From the NCBI RefSeq assembly GCF_005938215.1, contig NZ_VCPD01000001.1, forward strand, positions 806,001 to 870,000: a stretch of DNA of 64,000 nt. The letters run 5' to 3'. Of the stretch, positions 53,342 through 62,036 are shown one piece after another. Made by a program: the position numbers and the translations under genes. Numbering within the stretch: position 1 is the first letter of the stretch; each line of letters opens with the position of its first letter. The DNA comes from Ruegeria sediminis. GTDB lineage: Bacteria > Pseudomonadota > Alphaproteobacteria > Rhodobacterales > Rhodobacteraceae. The notes below the pieces were generated by a model that saw only the letters and a list, made by a program, of their open reading frames with translations, was not told the origin of the DNA and searched no databases.

Positions 53342-54346
53342 CAAATCCTTGGAATTGGCAATCGACAAAGCTTCAGAGAATGTTAACAGGCGTCTACCAT
53401 TTTCGTCCCAGAGATGCAGCCGTGCACAGTGAAGGCTCTCATAGAGGGTGATACGTTGGCATCCCGCTAATTCAGTGTGATCACGCAAAACTTGGTCAAG
53501 TCGATAAAATGGTATCCGGCTGGCAAGGTGGTGGACATGGTGCACCCCAATATTGGCGGAGAACCAGCGCAGGATGCCGGGTAAAGCATAGTGAGAACTG
53601 CCAAAAAATGCCGCGTGTTGCAGCTTCCACCCCGCTTCCCGTTCCCAGGTCGTGTGTTCAAACTGATGTTGAATGTAGAATAGCCAAAAACCAATCGACG
53701 CGGCGACAATCATGGTCGGAAGGAATACATACAACAGCACATCCAAGCCTCCGGACCAAAAAACTATAGCTAAAAGTCCCGCAATCGCGGCGTTTGTTCC
53801 CATCGCACTTACCCAATACAGCCAGCCTGACCACATGAAGCCAATAGGTAAGCGATTTTGAAGAAAGAACGTATAGATGGGCACTACACAGAACAGGAAG
53901 ATGGGATTCCGGATCAGCCGGTAAGCGGCACGCCCGGCCCACTTCCGATTCAGGTATTCTTCAACAGTCAATGTAGGGATGTCGCCCATTCCCCGCCGAT
54001 CAAGGTTGCCAGTTGAAGAGTGGTGGATCGCGTGGCTTTGCCGCCAGACATCATATGGTGTGAGGGCAAGAACTCCCAGAACTCGACCCGTCCAATTGCA
54101 AACGGTGCGGTTTCTAAAGAAAGAACCGTGACCACAATCATGCATGATTATGAAGATACGAACCAGAAATGCGGCATTCAGGATGGCCAGCAGGATAGCG
54201 GCCCAGACACTGATGGGCAATGCAAGCCAAGCTGCGGCCCATAGTGCCAAAAAGGGGATAACAGTGATCGCCAGTTCAAAAACACTGCGCTTCGTATCGG
54301 GCACTCGGTATTGCGCGAGCGCCCGGGTCCATTCCTGCGGTTGCAA
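53333..54346 (-). CDS. Membrane fatty-acid desaturase (omega-6/delta-12 type)
   Basis: 337 residues, TTG start at 54346. Three His boxes for the di-iron centre are complete: HDCGH (69-73), HAIHH (105-109) and HHVHH (269-273). Four to six hydrophobic helices separate them. The layout is of acyl-lipid delta-12-type desaturases, which introduce double bases into membrane lipid acyl chains; here the substrate is inferred. It lies downstream of a cold-shock gene on the same strand, behind that gene's terminator, suggesting cold-adaptive control. Confidence 0.9.
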   Translation of the reverse strand: MQPQEWTRALAQYRVPDTKRSVFELAITVIPFLALWAAAWLALPISVWAAILLAILNAAFLVRIFIIMHDCGHGSFFRNRTVCNWTGRVLGVLALTPYDVWRQSHAIHHSSTGNLDRRGMGDIPTLTVEEYLNRKWAGRAAYRLIRNPIFLFCVVPIYTFFLQNRLPIGFMWSGWLYWVSAMGTNAAIAGLLAIVFWSGGLDVLLYVFLPTMIVAASIGFWLFYIQHQFEHTTWEREAGWKLQHAAFFGSSHYALPGILRWFSANIGVHHVHHLASRIPFYRLDQVLRDHTELAGCQRITLYESLHCARLHLWDENGRRLLTFSEALSIANSKDLSV

Positions 54347-54382
54347 CTTGATTGTTCTCCAACGGCTCTTTGGGAGCCCATT

Positions 54383-54411
54383 GAGAAAACGGGCACCCGC
54401 AAGGGTGCCCG
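54383..54411 (-). terminator. Rho-independent terminator between csp and the desaturase gene
   Basis: On the minus strand: CGGGCACCC, loop TTGC, GGGTGCCCG, then TTTTCTC. Nine-pair perfect stem, eight bases after the csp stop and 37 bases before the desaturase start. Read-through could link the two genes in the cold. Confidence 0.8.
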
Positions 54412-54418
54412 TATGAGG

Positions 54419-54625
54419 TCAGGCGAGTGCCAGATTGGCGGCGCTTTCGCGTCCGTCACGACCAGCCTCCACGTCGAATGTGACCTTCTGGCCATCTTTC
54501 AGTTCGTTAATGCCGGAACGCTCAAGTGCCGAGATGTGCACGAACACGTCGCGCTTGCCATCTTCAGGCTCGATAAATCCAAAACCTTTGGTCGAGTTGA
54601 ACCACTTTACTGTGCCATTTGCCAT
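54419..54625 (-). CDS. Cold-shock protein (CspA family)
   Basis: 68 residues, single OB-fold domain. RNP1 KGFGFIEP and RNP2 DVFVHIS are intact, with N-terminus [14 protein letters not shown] typical of CspA-like RNA chaperones. A strong AGGAG nine bases upstream of the ATG and a long AT-rich leader (54640-54800) fit cold-inducible csp mRNAs. It is followed by a terminator and then the desaturase gene. Length and sequence are normal. Confidence 0.95.
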   Translation of the reverse strand: MANGTVKWFNSTKGFGFIEPEDGKRDVFVHISALERSGINELKDGQKVTFDVEAGRDGRESAANLALA

Positions 54626-55344
54626 TATTGAAGTCTCCTAAATTTCTGCCGCCCGCTTCATTGCGGCGACTCGGCGCGGTCGGTCTGAATCGAAAGACTG
54701 AACGCCGAATTTGGGAGACAGCAGGTCGAAAAAGAAAAACGTTTGCCTGACGTATATGGACTTCGAGCACGTACGATACAAGCCTTGAAGCCATGAAGAG
54801 CAACAGAGATTTTGAGTCTGTCTAATACAGAACAGGACAATGAGAGGCGGAGAAGTTGCTATGCGATCCAAAATCGGAGGTCAACTTCACCGACCAAACC
54901 AGCCGAGAGCGGTTGCCGCTCTCAGATTTCTCAGGATTTGCGGGTTGGGCTCGGTGCCGCCCTGCGGCGATGCAGAGCAAACCTCAAACTTGGTCCGCTC
55001 TGAATGTCGGTTTCCATCTTTATTGGGTGATCAGATTGGCACCGCGACGAAGGTCCGTAATCCGCCCGACGTGCTGAAACGTCTTGCCCACTTTGGGCTG
55101 CGACCTGCCGACTGCACCCGCAGCATCCCAGCGGAAGCGCAACGGTCGATAAGGGCTCTGATTGGTCGATCAACGTGATCTTAAAGAACGTCAGCCTAGC
55201 GGACAGCGCGGCCGCTGATCTTTCAACAATGAATGACTGCTCCCGCGAAGTTGCTCCAATACCGACACTGGAATTGCCGGTTCTGATCTAGACAGACGAA
55301 GTGGTCGCTCGGATAATTATCCTGAACGAGGGACGGAACATGCT
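54626..55344. other. Intergenic region between csp and the RidA-family gene
   Basis: 719 bases. The left part is the csp leader and promoter. The rest has no supported gene and contains filler segments such as GCGGCGATGCAGAGC and CCCGCAGCATCCCAGCGGAAG similar to those at 50.6-50.9 kb. The RidA promoter and a palindrome lie at its right end. Confidence 0.55.
55311..55322. promoter_or_regulatory. Perfect 12-bp palindrome upstream of the RidA-family gene
   Basis: GGATAATTATCC, 23 bases before the ATG at 55345. It could be an operator or part of the promoter. Confidence 0.4.
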
Positions 55345-55758
55345 ATGAGTGGTCGCCAGCTCATATCTAACGGCAACCCAATGGAAGAAATCGTCGGCTT
55401 TAGTAGAGCCGTTCGTGTGGGGCCATTCATAGCTGTCGGAGGAACCGCTCCTGTCGACGCAAGTGGCAAGACTGTTGGCGTCGGTGACGTCTACGCACAA
55501 ACGAAACAGTGTTTTGAAATCATTAAGGCCGCATTGGAAGATGCTGGTTCAGGCCTGAACGACATCGTGCGCACTCGCGTCATTCTGACAGACATCGACA
55601 ATTGGAAAGAGGCCATTGAGGCGCGAAAACACTATTGCAAAGACTCGCGGCCAGTGGACACGATCATGGCTATCAACCGTTTCGTAAATCCTGAGTGGCT
55701 GGTCGAAATCGAGGTTGATGCCGTGATTTCGTCAAACAAGGAAGGCATTGCAGGATGA
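55345..55758 (+). CDS. RidA/YjgF-family protein
   Basis: 137 residues. Rid proteins hydrolyse reactive enamine/imine intermediates. Visible family features are VGFSRAVRVGPFIAVGGTAP, a central FEIIKAALEDAGSGLNDIVR, VILTDIDNWKEA and a C-terminal EWLVEIEVDAVI with the conserved Glu. The Arg that defines true RidA (in RT/SR loop) appears as TRVILT, so enzyme activity is likely. Followed after 36 bases by an OsmC-type gene on the same strand. Confidence 0.87.
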   Translation: MSGRQLISNGNPMEEIVGFSRAVRVGPFIAVGGTAPVDASGKTVGVGDVYAQTKQCFEIIKAALEDAGSGLNDIVRTRVILTDIDNWKEAIEARKHYCKDSRPVDTIMAINRFVNPEWLVEIEVDAVISSNKEGIAG

Positions 55759-55794
55759 TAAAGTCCACTGCGACCATCAGACTGGTCGTCGGGC

Positions 55795-56232
55795 ATGCCT
55801 AGCGTCAACGTTCATCTGAACAATATCGCCGGAACCGAGGCGGCGATAGGTTGGGCTGGAAGCCATACAATCGTTGCAGATCGTCCTGCGGGAAAAGCCG
55901 GAGGATTAGGATTGGGTTTCAACGGGGCAGAAATGCTGGCATTGGCGATTGGCGGATGCTTTTGCAACGACCTCCGCTACGTTGCTCATTCCCATGCGGT
56001 CGAGATCGCCGAAATTGATGTTCAGGTCACGCTCTTTCTCGAAGGCGATCCGATTATCGCCACTTCTGCCGAGATGGTTGTCACATGCTTCACGAAGGAT
56101 GGAATTGATGCCGTCAACATCATCGAAGAAGCCAAGTTGAGTTGCATGGTCAGCAACTCAATTGCCAAAGGTGTGCCTGTATCAATACTGTTGTCTGACC
56201 TTCGGCCCCGTGACAAACCTCTTCCTCGGTAG
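55795..56232 (+). CDS. OsmC/Ohr-family protein
   Basis: 145 residues. OsmC-like peroxiredoxin fold: GLGLGFNGAEMLALAIGGCFCNDL contains the first catalytic Cys (GGCFCN), and the helix IIEEAKLSCMVSNSIAKGV the second. Reduces organic hydroperoxides with thiol cofactors. Position after RidA suggests a shared stress or detoxification role. Length normal. No signal peptide. Confidence 0.85.
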   Translation: MPSVNVHLNNIAGTEAAIGWAGSHTIVADRPAGKAGGLGLGFNGAEMLALAIGGCFCNDLRYVAHSHAVEIAEIDVQVTLFLEGDPIIATSAEMVVTCFTKDGIDAVNIIEEAKLSCMVSNSIAKGVPVSILLSDLRPRDKPLPR

Positions 56233-56509
56233 TTCGTAAGGCGAGAGAAACTCCGAATCCGACATTCGCGCACAGCGCAGCAATTGCGAGGTATGGGCTC
56301 AAAGGGTGAGTTCGCCGCGGTCCTAGCGAACCGCCGGACTAGGATGATCCGCCCTTCGCTGCGCTGGACATGAACTGACACAGCGCGCAACGCCACTGCC
56401 ATTTGCGGCCTCTGCTCCAGTGTCCGCATTGACATACAGGCGAGATCAAATCTGACGTTCGGTCTTTTTTATCGGAATCGGCCAGTTGATGCGTTAGTGA
56501 GCAGGCTGA

Positions 56510-57463
56510 TTATGCATCTACATCCAATGCCGTCATGAGACTGAAGACTTGGCTCCGCATCCAGGCGGCCATAGGGGCGTTATCGGATCGCTTGTGCCAG
56601 ATGCCAATGATCAATGCCGGATCAATCTTCATCGGCGGCTCGAACACGCAAAGCCCGAATGTCTCGGCCACTTTCGACGCAAGTTGCGCAGGCACAAGCG
56701 CAATTAGGTCGCTTTCGCCAACCGCTCGGCAGACCCCGCTAAAGACAGGGACGGTCATCGCAACTTGTCGGCTTTTCCCGACCCGGTGAAGGGCTGCATC
56801 ACCCATAGCAGCGAGGTTTCCTTCGGGGGAGAACAGGACGTGATGAAGCGCACAGAAGATCTCCATCGGCATCTGCATCCCATCCTTCAGTCCGGCGATA
56901 CCGGGATTGTTCGCGCGCGCGATCACGTGGAACGGGGAATGGAAGAGCGGCGCCCGGTTGACCCACTCTGGCAGCGCCAAGTCCGGGATCAGCGCGATGT
57001 CAGCTTTACGCCGTTCAAGGCTTGCCACGTAATCGTTGGGAACAAGGTCGACGAGTTGCGCCGTGAGGTGGGGCGCTGACTTATGCAGGAGATCACCCAA
57101 GGGCGGCATCAAGAGCTCGGCGAAGAAGTCGCTTGCCGCAATTCTGAAAGTGCCTTTGGCGGTTTTTGGGTCAAAGACAGCCGGTGGGGTAAGCAAAGCC
57201 TCCAAGTGCTCCAGTTCTTCTCGCAATCCGGCTTTGAGTCCGGCGGCATAATCAGTCGCGACCAACCGGTTCCCCTGCCTGACAAAAAGTTGATCGTCCA
57301 ATGCATGGCGCAGACGAGAGAGCGCTCCGGAGACAGCAGATTGCGACATGGCCAGCCGGTTGGCCGCCTTGACGGTTGATCCCTCGCTAAAGAGGGCATC
57401 CAGCACGCGCAGAAGGTTCAGGTCGAGCGTTGCGAAATTCACTTGGCCGATACCCATTATCAT
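56510..57463 (-). CDS. LysR-family transcriptional regulator
   Basis: 317 residues. N-terminal HTH: LNLLRVLDALFSEGSTVKAA and NRLAMSQSAVSGALSRLRHA. The effector-binding domain follows from about residue 100 with GTFRIAASDFF, typical of NodD-like/LysR substrate domains. ATG 57457 is an alternative start. Divergent from the cupin/glutathione-transferase genes with 91 bases between, so it probably regulates them, although the palindrome in that gap looks more LacI-like than LysR-like. Confidence 0.92.
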   Translation of the reverse strand: MIMGIGQVNFATLDLNLLRVLDALFSEGSTVKAANRLAMSQSAVSGALSRLRHALDDQLFVRQGNRLVATDYAAGLKAGLREELEHLEALLTPPAVFDPKTAKGTFRIAASDFFAELLMPPLGDLLHKSAPHLTAQLVDLVPNDYVASLERRKADIALIPDLALPEWVNRAPLFHSPFHVIARANNPGIAGLKDGMQMPMEIFCALHHVLFSPEGNLAAMGDAALHRVGKSRQVAMTVPVFSGVCRAVGESDLIALVPAQLASKVAETFGLCVFEPPMKIDPALIIGIWHKRSDNAPMAAWMRSQVFSLMTALDVDA

Positions 57464-57509
57464 ACAATGCAGTTTGCCTGATAGGTTGGCCCTGATGTAG
57501 GTTTATGTC

Positions 57510-57527
57510 AACGAAAGCGCTTTCGTT
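57510..57527. promoter_or_regulatory. Perfect 18-bp palindrome, LacI-type operator
   Basis: AACGAAAGCGCTTTCGTT lies 27 bases upstream of the cupin ATG. The core GAAAGCGCTTTC matches operators of LacI/GalR-family repressors and cre-like sites. No LacI-family gene is in the window. Confidence 0.65.
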
Positions 57528-57554
57528 TCAATCCATCGCCAAGGGAGAGAAACG

Positions 57555-57998
57555 ATGAAAGACCTGAACCAAATTGACGAAGCCATCGAATGGCTCGGCG
57601 TTCAGTACAAGACAATCTTGACCCCTGAACAGACGGGCGGAGCGATGTCCATTGTGGACAGTTTGTCCCCGGTAGGGAGCGGCCCCCCGCGACATGTGCA
57701 TATGAACGAGGACGAGACCTTTGTGATCCTCACTGGGACCTGCAAGTTCTGGCTGAACGGCGATGAGTTTACGGCAGGTGTGGGCAAGAGCGTCTTCATC
57801 CCACGGGGTAAGGAGCATACTTTCAAGGTAGTCGGTGATGAGCCGTGCCGCCACCTTGTGATCCTCACCCCCGGCGGCTTTGAGGGGTTTTTTGCGGACA
57901 TGGCGGCTGGTCAGTACCGTGTTCCAGAAGACATGCCCAACATCGAAGAATCCGCCAAGCGGCACAACATGACCTTCACCGGCCCACCTCTGGACTGA
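57555..57998 (+). CDS. Cupin-domain protein
   Basis: 147 residues, one cupin barrel. Motif 1 is PRHVHMNEDETFVILTG with His ligands and Glu; motif 2 is PRGKEHTFKVVGDEPCRHLV. Metal-binding residues are intact. Small single-domain cupins include oxygenases, isomerases and sensors; the reaction is not readable. SD GGGAGAG upstream. It is followed by the glutathione-transferase gene four bases on and divergent from LysR. Confidence 0.88.
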   Translation: MKDLNQIDEAIEWLGVQYKTILTPEQTGGAMSIVDSLSPVGSGPPRHVHMNEDETFVILTGTCKFWLNGDEFTAGVGKSVFIPRGKEHTFKVVGDEPCRHLVILTPGGFEGFFADMAAGQYRVPEDMPNIEESAKRHNMTFTGPPLD

Positions 57999-58002
57999 CG
58001 AA

Positions 58003-58803
58003 ATGACAAAGAAGCACGCCGTCTACCACATTCCCGTCTGTCCCTTTTCACAGCGCTTGGAAATCCTATTGACCCTCCGGGGGAAGACGGATGCAGTCGA
58101 GTTTAAGGTTGTGGACATCACCAAACCGCGCGATCCCGAACTTTTGGCAAAGACTCGCGGAACGACTGCCTTGCCGGTGCTGGAGACCACTGACGGTCGC
58201 ATTCTGAAAGAGAGCCTTGTGATCCTGCGCTTTCTTGACGAAGCCCTCGAAGGCCCCCCACTGCGCCGAAGCGATCCGGTCGAACACGCCATTGAATCGA
58301 TGCTGATCGCCCGCGAGGGTCCTTTCACGATGGCAGGGTATCTTTTCGTCATGAACCAGGACCATGCGCGTCGGGATGAGCATCTGGACAAGCTCTTGGC
58401 GCTTTACAGGGACATCAATGGTTTTCTTGTCGAACAAAACCCACGGGATCCATACCTGTTTGAAGACTTCGGTCTAGCGGAGGCTGTCTTCACACCGATG
58501 TTCAAACGATTCTGGTTCCTTGAATACTACGAAGATTTCGAACTGCCCGTGGGCAAAGACTATGACCGCGTTCGCGCGTGGCGCGAGGCATGCATGGCCC
58601 ATTCTGCCACAAAGCAGGTCGCCAAAGAGGAAATCATCAAGCTCTACTACGATTACGCGCTTGGTCAAGGAAATGGCGTTTTGCCTGAAGGACGTTCTGT
58701 CTCCAGCTTCGTTTTCGAACCCGGCTGGCAATCTAGACCAATGCCCCCCCGGGACAAGTATTCGGGAACGGCCACTGATAGCGAGCTCGGCCTCGTAGCC
58801 TGA
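58003..58803 (+). CDS. Glutathione S-transferase-family protein
   Basis: 266 residues. N-terminal thioredoxin-like domain begins HIPVCPFSQRLEILLTLRG with the active Cys-Pro motif, then ALPVLETTDGRILKESLVIL, where Glu-Ser binds the glutathione gamma-glutamyl group. The C-terminal all-helical domain runs from about residue 95. The C-terminus is about 40 residues longer than usual. It resembles omega/dehalogenase-like classes. Co-transcribed with the cupin gene; a detoxifying role is likely. Confidence 0.88.
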   Translation: MTKKHAVYHIPVCPFSQRLEILLTLRGKTDAVEFKVVDITKPRDPELLAKTRGTTALPVLETTDGRILKESLVILRFLDEALEGPPLRRSDPVEHAIESMLIAREGPFTMAGYLFVMNQDHARRDEHLDKLLALYRDINGFLVEQNPRDPYLFEDFGLAEAVFTPMFKRFWFLEYYEDFELPVGKDYDRVRAWREACMAHSATKQVAKEEIIKLYYDYALGQGNGVLPEGRSVSSFVFEPGWQSRPMPPRDKYSGTATDSELGLVA

Positions 58804-59289
58804 GCCGCCGTATCGAAGGTGTCTTACAAACCGGACGTTCGTGTAGATTGCAGCATCAGATATAGTGGGCGCGATCCGGCCGTTTTCTGCGCGGTGGACG
58901 AAGGTCGGGTTTGGAGATCCGGAGTGTCCGCTCGCAAGAGAAGTATTGGCGGCTAAGCGTAGAAGCGGACATCGCAATTGCACAAACTAACGGTCTCTCA
59001 CCAGTGAACAGCTTGGTCCAAAATAGATCACCGATTTCCACATCTCTTCCGTCACTTTGCAGTTGTCGGTTCCTCTTCCTTGGTCATCTGTTCGGCCAAT
59101 TTTTCCTGACGCGAGTCTTTTCGGAACGATCGGCTTTTCAGGGTCAAAAAACAAACTCCAAACTGCGTTCATCTCGTTGATACCTCCATCAGGCTATGTG
59201 CCCTTGAAGACTGCGCGACATTTTTCGTTGGGTGTGAGTGGCGGAACAGCTAAAAAGGGGCCAAATTCACCACTTTGGGAATTCTGCCG
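58804..59289. other. Intergenic region before the GlxA-type regulator
   Basis: About 486 bases. No gene supported. It contains filler segments (CGGACGTTCGTGTAGATTGCA, split here as CGGACGTTCG with TTGCAGCA nearby, and AAGCGGACATCGCAATTGCA) resembling those at 50.7 and 55.0 kb. No clear promoter was identified. Confidence 0.55.
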
Positions 59290-60303
59290 ATGCCATTTTC
59301 GGTTCAGATCGTTGCCACCCCAGAAACCAGCGCCTCCAGCGTGTTTGGCCTATATGACACTTTGGTGGCCGCAGGGCGAGATTGGGAACATCTGGTGAGC
59401 GGCGAGGAGCCTGTGCCGGTGTTTGACGTCAGCCTCGTTGGCCCGGACATTGAGGGGTTTCGTTGCGGAAGTGGTGTGTGGATGGCGCCAGACCAGGCCT
59501 TTAAGAACGCAGCCGACGCTGACATTGTTGTCGTACCTGGACTGACACTTTCACCGCACGACCGACTCGACCCCAAACAACATCCTTGTTTGGGGTGGCT
59601 TGCCAAGCGCGACTTGGCCAAGACGCGTATCGTGTCAGCCTGTACAGGAGCGGTCTATTTGGCGGAAATAGGTATTTTGGATGGGGTTGAAGCGACCACA
59701 CATTGGGCTTGGGAAGGCCTTTTTCGAAGGTTTTACCCAAACGTGCGGCTTCGCATCGACCGCGGACTTTGCTTTGCGGATGCGTCCCGCGGGCCCGTTA
59801 CGTCGGGTGGGACAACCGGGTGGCAGGAACTCGCTACGTTCCTGATCGCGCATTACGGCGGCACGCAAAGGGCAGTACGGGCAGCAAAAGTCTGGCTTAT
59901 GGCTAACCGCGGAGAACTTCAGTCACCATTCAGTTCAATGATTACTACGGCGCCTCATGCTGACGCCATTATCTCACGGGCTCAGTTATGGATTTCCGAC
60001 AATTACGCCATCGATAACCCAGTCGCAGAAATGGCTAAACGTTCCGGTTTGCCGCCAACTACGTTTGCACGACGCTTTCGCAAAGCAACGAGTAAGTCGC
60101 CGCAGGATTACGTTTTGGCGCTGCGAATTGAAGAGGCACGGCAGTTGCTTGAAACTACCGACGGCTCCGTCGCGGAGGTTGGAGAAGCAGTCGGCTATAC
60201 CGATACGCCGTCGTTTAGGAGGTTGTTCAAGCGAAAGACTGGACTGACCCCTGCAGAACATCGCAAAATGTTCGGCCAGTCTCGGTTTTCTAGCTACTCC
60301 TGA
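59290..60303 (+). CDS. GlxA-type regulator (DJ-1/PfpI domain plus AraC HTH)
   Basis: 337 residues from ATG 59290. N-terminal DJ-1/PfpI-like domain (about 3-190) with the nucleophile Cys in VSACTGAVYLAEIG. C-terminal AraC double HTH (about 228-330): VAEMAKRSGLPPTTFARRFR and SVAEVGEAVGYTDTPSFRRL, ending FKRKTGLTPAEHRK. Such proteins sense small metabolites such as betaines or amines. No adjacent gene on the same strand can be assigned as its target. Confidence 0.92.
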   Translation: MPFSVQIVATPETSASSVFGLYDTLVAAGRDWEHLVSGEEPVPVFDVSLVGPDIEGFRCGSGVWMAPDQAFKNAADADIVVVPGLTLSPHDRLDPKQHPCLGWLAKRDLAKTRIVSACTGAVYLAEIGILDGVEATTHWAWEGLFRRFYPNVRLRIDRGLCFADASRGPVTSGGTTGWQELATFLIAHYGGTQRAVRAAKVWLMANRGELQSPFSSMITTAPHADAIISRAQLWISDNYAIDNPVAEMAKRSGLPPTTFARRFRKATSKSPQDYVLALRIEEARQLLETTDGSVAEVGEAVGYTDTPSFRRLFKRKTGLTPAEHRKMFGQSRFSSYS

Positions 60304-60638
60304 TGGACGGTGTTCAAGATTGGCAATCCTATTGACCGCTTAGGGCTCAATCCGGTCATCAATCTCCAATGCGACCGCCACCTGACAGCCATTTTCGGCC
60401 AAGCGGGACAGAGCAACCGTTCATCGGATCGCTTGCAGGCTCTTGGCTGCCCCTGGCACCACGCACCACGAGGGCCTGTTCCAACCCTAAATCAAAAACA
60501 TCAACCAACCAGCGTCCCACGAAGAAGGGCGGGAAATCCCTGTCCTCTGGCGGAGATTTGACGACGCGCGCGATACTGGAAGCCGTAGCCTCGGCCATGT
60601 GAATTGCGCCGCAGCCGTCCCGCCCAATTCACCCGCCG
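60304..60638. other. Intergenic region between GlxA-type regulator and ankyrin-cytochrome c genes
   Basis: 335 bases. A 79-codon open frame on the minus strand (60359-60598) has no SD or recognisable motif and is not called. Otherwise only filler-like sequence is seen. Confidence 0.5.
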
Positions 60639-61535
60639 CTAGGGCGTAAGTCGAGTGAGGTAGGCGATAATGGCGACCCGCGCTGCGCGATCATGCTGGC
60701 CACCACGGGTCATGTCGGTCCCGGGAACGATGTTGAACGGATCGGCAAGGAAAACGTTGAGCTCATCGGGTGTCCAGTGTCCTTTCTGCGCCCGCATCTC
60801 CTTGGAGTACGGGAAACCTTCGACTGATGCCTTGGCCCGGCCGACGACGCCGACCAGGTTCGGGCCGGGATGCTGCCCCGTGTTGATCTCACCCGGCGTC
60901 AGACCATGGCATCCGCCGCACTCGTAGGCCAGCAAGCGTCCTTCCTCGGGATCGACCGCTTCGAGTTCTCCCGGCTTCAGAGAATCTACAGGCACCGGAC
61001 CGGCTCCCATTTCCCGCAGGAACGCGACCATTTCGGTTCGGTCCTTCGACCCGGCATACTGAATCGCGGGCCACCCAAAGCGAACCGCGACTGCATTCAC
61101 GTCGGCGCCATGTTCAAGTAACATTCGGGCGGTCTCGATTGCGCCGCGCTCGGCGGCCTGATGGAGCGGCCTCATCAAGTCTTCACCGCCGGGCAGGTTC
61201 GGATCAGCACCGGCAGCAAGCAGGGCGGCGACGATCTCTGTGTGGTTGTTTCGGGCCGCAATCCCGAGCGCCGTGCCGAAATCTGTAGCGGAGTCCGGTT
61301 TGGCTCCCAAAGACAACAGGTAGCGCACGACCTCAGCCCGCCCACGCTGGGAGGCGAAGTACAGTGGCCGGACCAACGTTTCCGGATCGGGCTGGGAGCC
61401 TTCAGGCAGGGCCGATTTCAAGGCTGGCATGTCGCCCGAGGTAGCCAGGGAAACCAAATCCTGCGCCGCAGCTACGCCGGGTAGGAAAACGACCAAGCAA
61501 AACAAGCGAAGTTGTGAGAAGAAGCGCAATTGCAA
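60639..61535 (-). CDS. Ankyrin-repeat/cytochrome c fusion protein, periplasmic
   Basis: 298 residues, TTG start at 61535 behind GGGAGG. Signal peptide about 1-24. Four ankyrin repeats at about 53-182 (RPLYFASQRGRAEVVRYLLS and PLHQAAERGAIETARMLLEH are clear). Then a class I cytochrome c domain: heme motif CGGCH (206-210), GPNLVGVVGR, and the axial Met in PGTDM (275). The combination suggests an electron carrier that docks to a partner through its ankyrin part. Not usual in the families I know. Confidence 0.87.
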   Translation of the reverse strand: MQLRFFSQLRLFCLVVFLPGVAAAQDLVSLATSGDMPALKSALPEGSQPDPETLVRPLYFASQRGRAEVVRYLLSLGAKPDSATDFGTALGIAARNNHTEIVAALLAAGADPNLPGGEDLMRPLHQAAERGAIETARMLLEHGADVNAVAVRFGWPAIQYAGSKDRTEMVAFLREMGAGPVPVDSLKPGELEAVDPEEGRLLAYECGGCHGLTPGEINTGQHPGPNLVGVVGRAKASVEGFPYSKEMRAQKGHWTPDELNVFLADPFNIVPGTDMTRGGQHDRAARVAIIAYLTRLTP

Positions 61536-61643
61536 CTTTGCGTCCTCCCTTCAGAGATTCTGATGAGCGGAGTGTATCACGGCGAGCAGTGTGCACCAAA
61601 AATGGTCAGTTCGTCGCCTGACCGTGTCTGTTTTGGGCTCGCT

Positions 61644-62036
61644 TCAGCCGATTTTCCCGAAGTGCTCCGGCTGGGTTTCCCACTCCGCTGGGAACGGCTG
61701 CAGCACCTGCGCCAGTGTCGTTTCCGGCCCCTGCTTCCCGTCCAAGATCGCCTCGATGAGGTCTGGCGCGAGTAGTGTCAGGCGCAGGACGCGAGTCATA
61801 TACGACGGCGCGATTTCCTCGCGCCCGGCCAATTCGGCGATGGTTGAGAACTCGCCTGAATCCAGCATCCGCTTCCAGCGGAAAGCGCGTGCCAGCGCCT
61901 TGACCAGCGTGTTGTCGGTCCGCCGCGGTTGCGCGGCGCCCTCAGGTAACTGAATCTCCTTTCGCCCGCCGCGTTTCACTACACGAAACGGGACGTGGAG
62001 CGTCACCGTCTCGGGGATCGGTGCCCCGCGGGTCAT
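61644..62036 (-). CDS. Small HTH protein of the recombinase module
   Basis: 130 residues. A ParB/KorB-like helix-turn-helix is seen around residues 65-100: STIAELAGREEIAPSYMTRV and LRLTLLAPDLIEAI. N-terminal beta strands (TLHVPFRVVKRGGRKEIQLP). Overlaps the recombinase stop by four bases (ATGA). Small proteins of this kind usually accompany large serine recombinases of alphaproteobacterial elements; here probably a directionality or regulatory factor, inferred from context. Confidence 0.78.
   Translation of the reverse strand: MTRGAPIPETVTLHVPFRVVKRGGRKEIQLPEGAAQPRRTDNTLVKALARAFRWKRMLDSGEFSTIAELAGREEIAPSYMTRVLRLTLLAPDLIEAILDGKQGPETTLAQVLQPFPAEWETQPEHFGKIG

Noticed and set aside
58911..59180. 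89-codon open frame before the GlxA-type regulator
   Set aside because: No SD, no motif, and the sequence overlaps filler segments seen elsewhere.
60359..60598. 79-codon minus-strand open frame
   Set aside because: No SD or known domain. Possibly a gene remnant, but not supportable.
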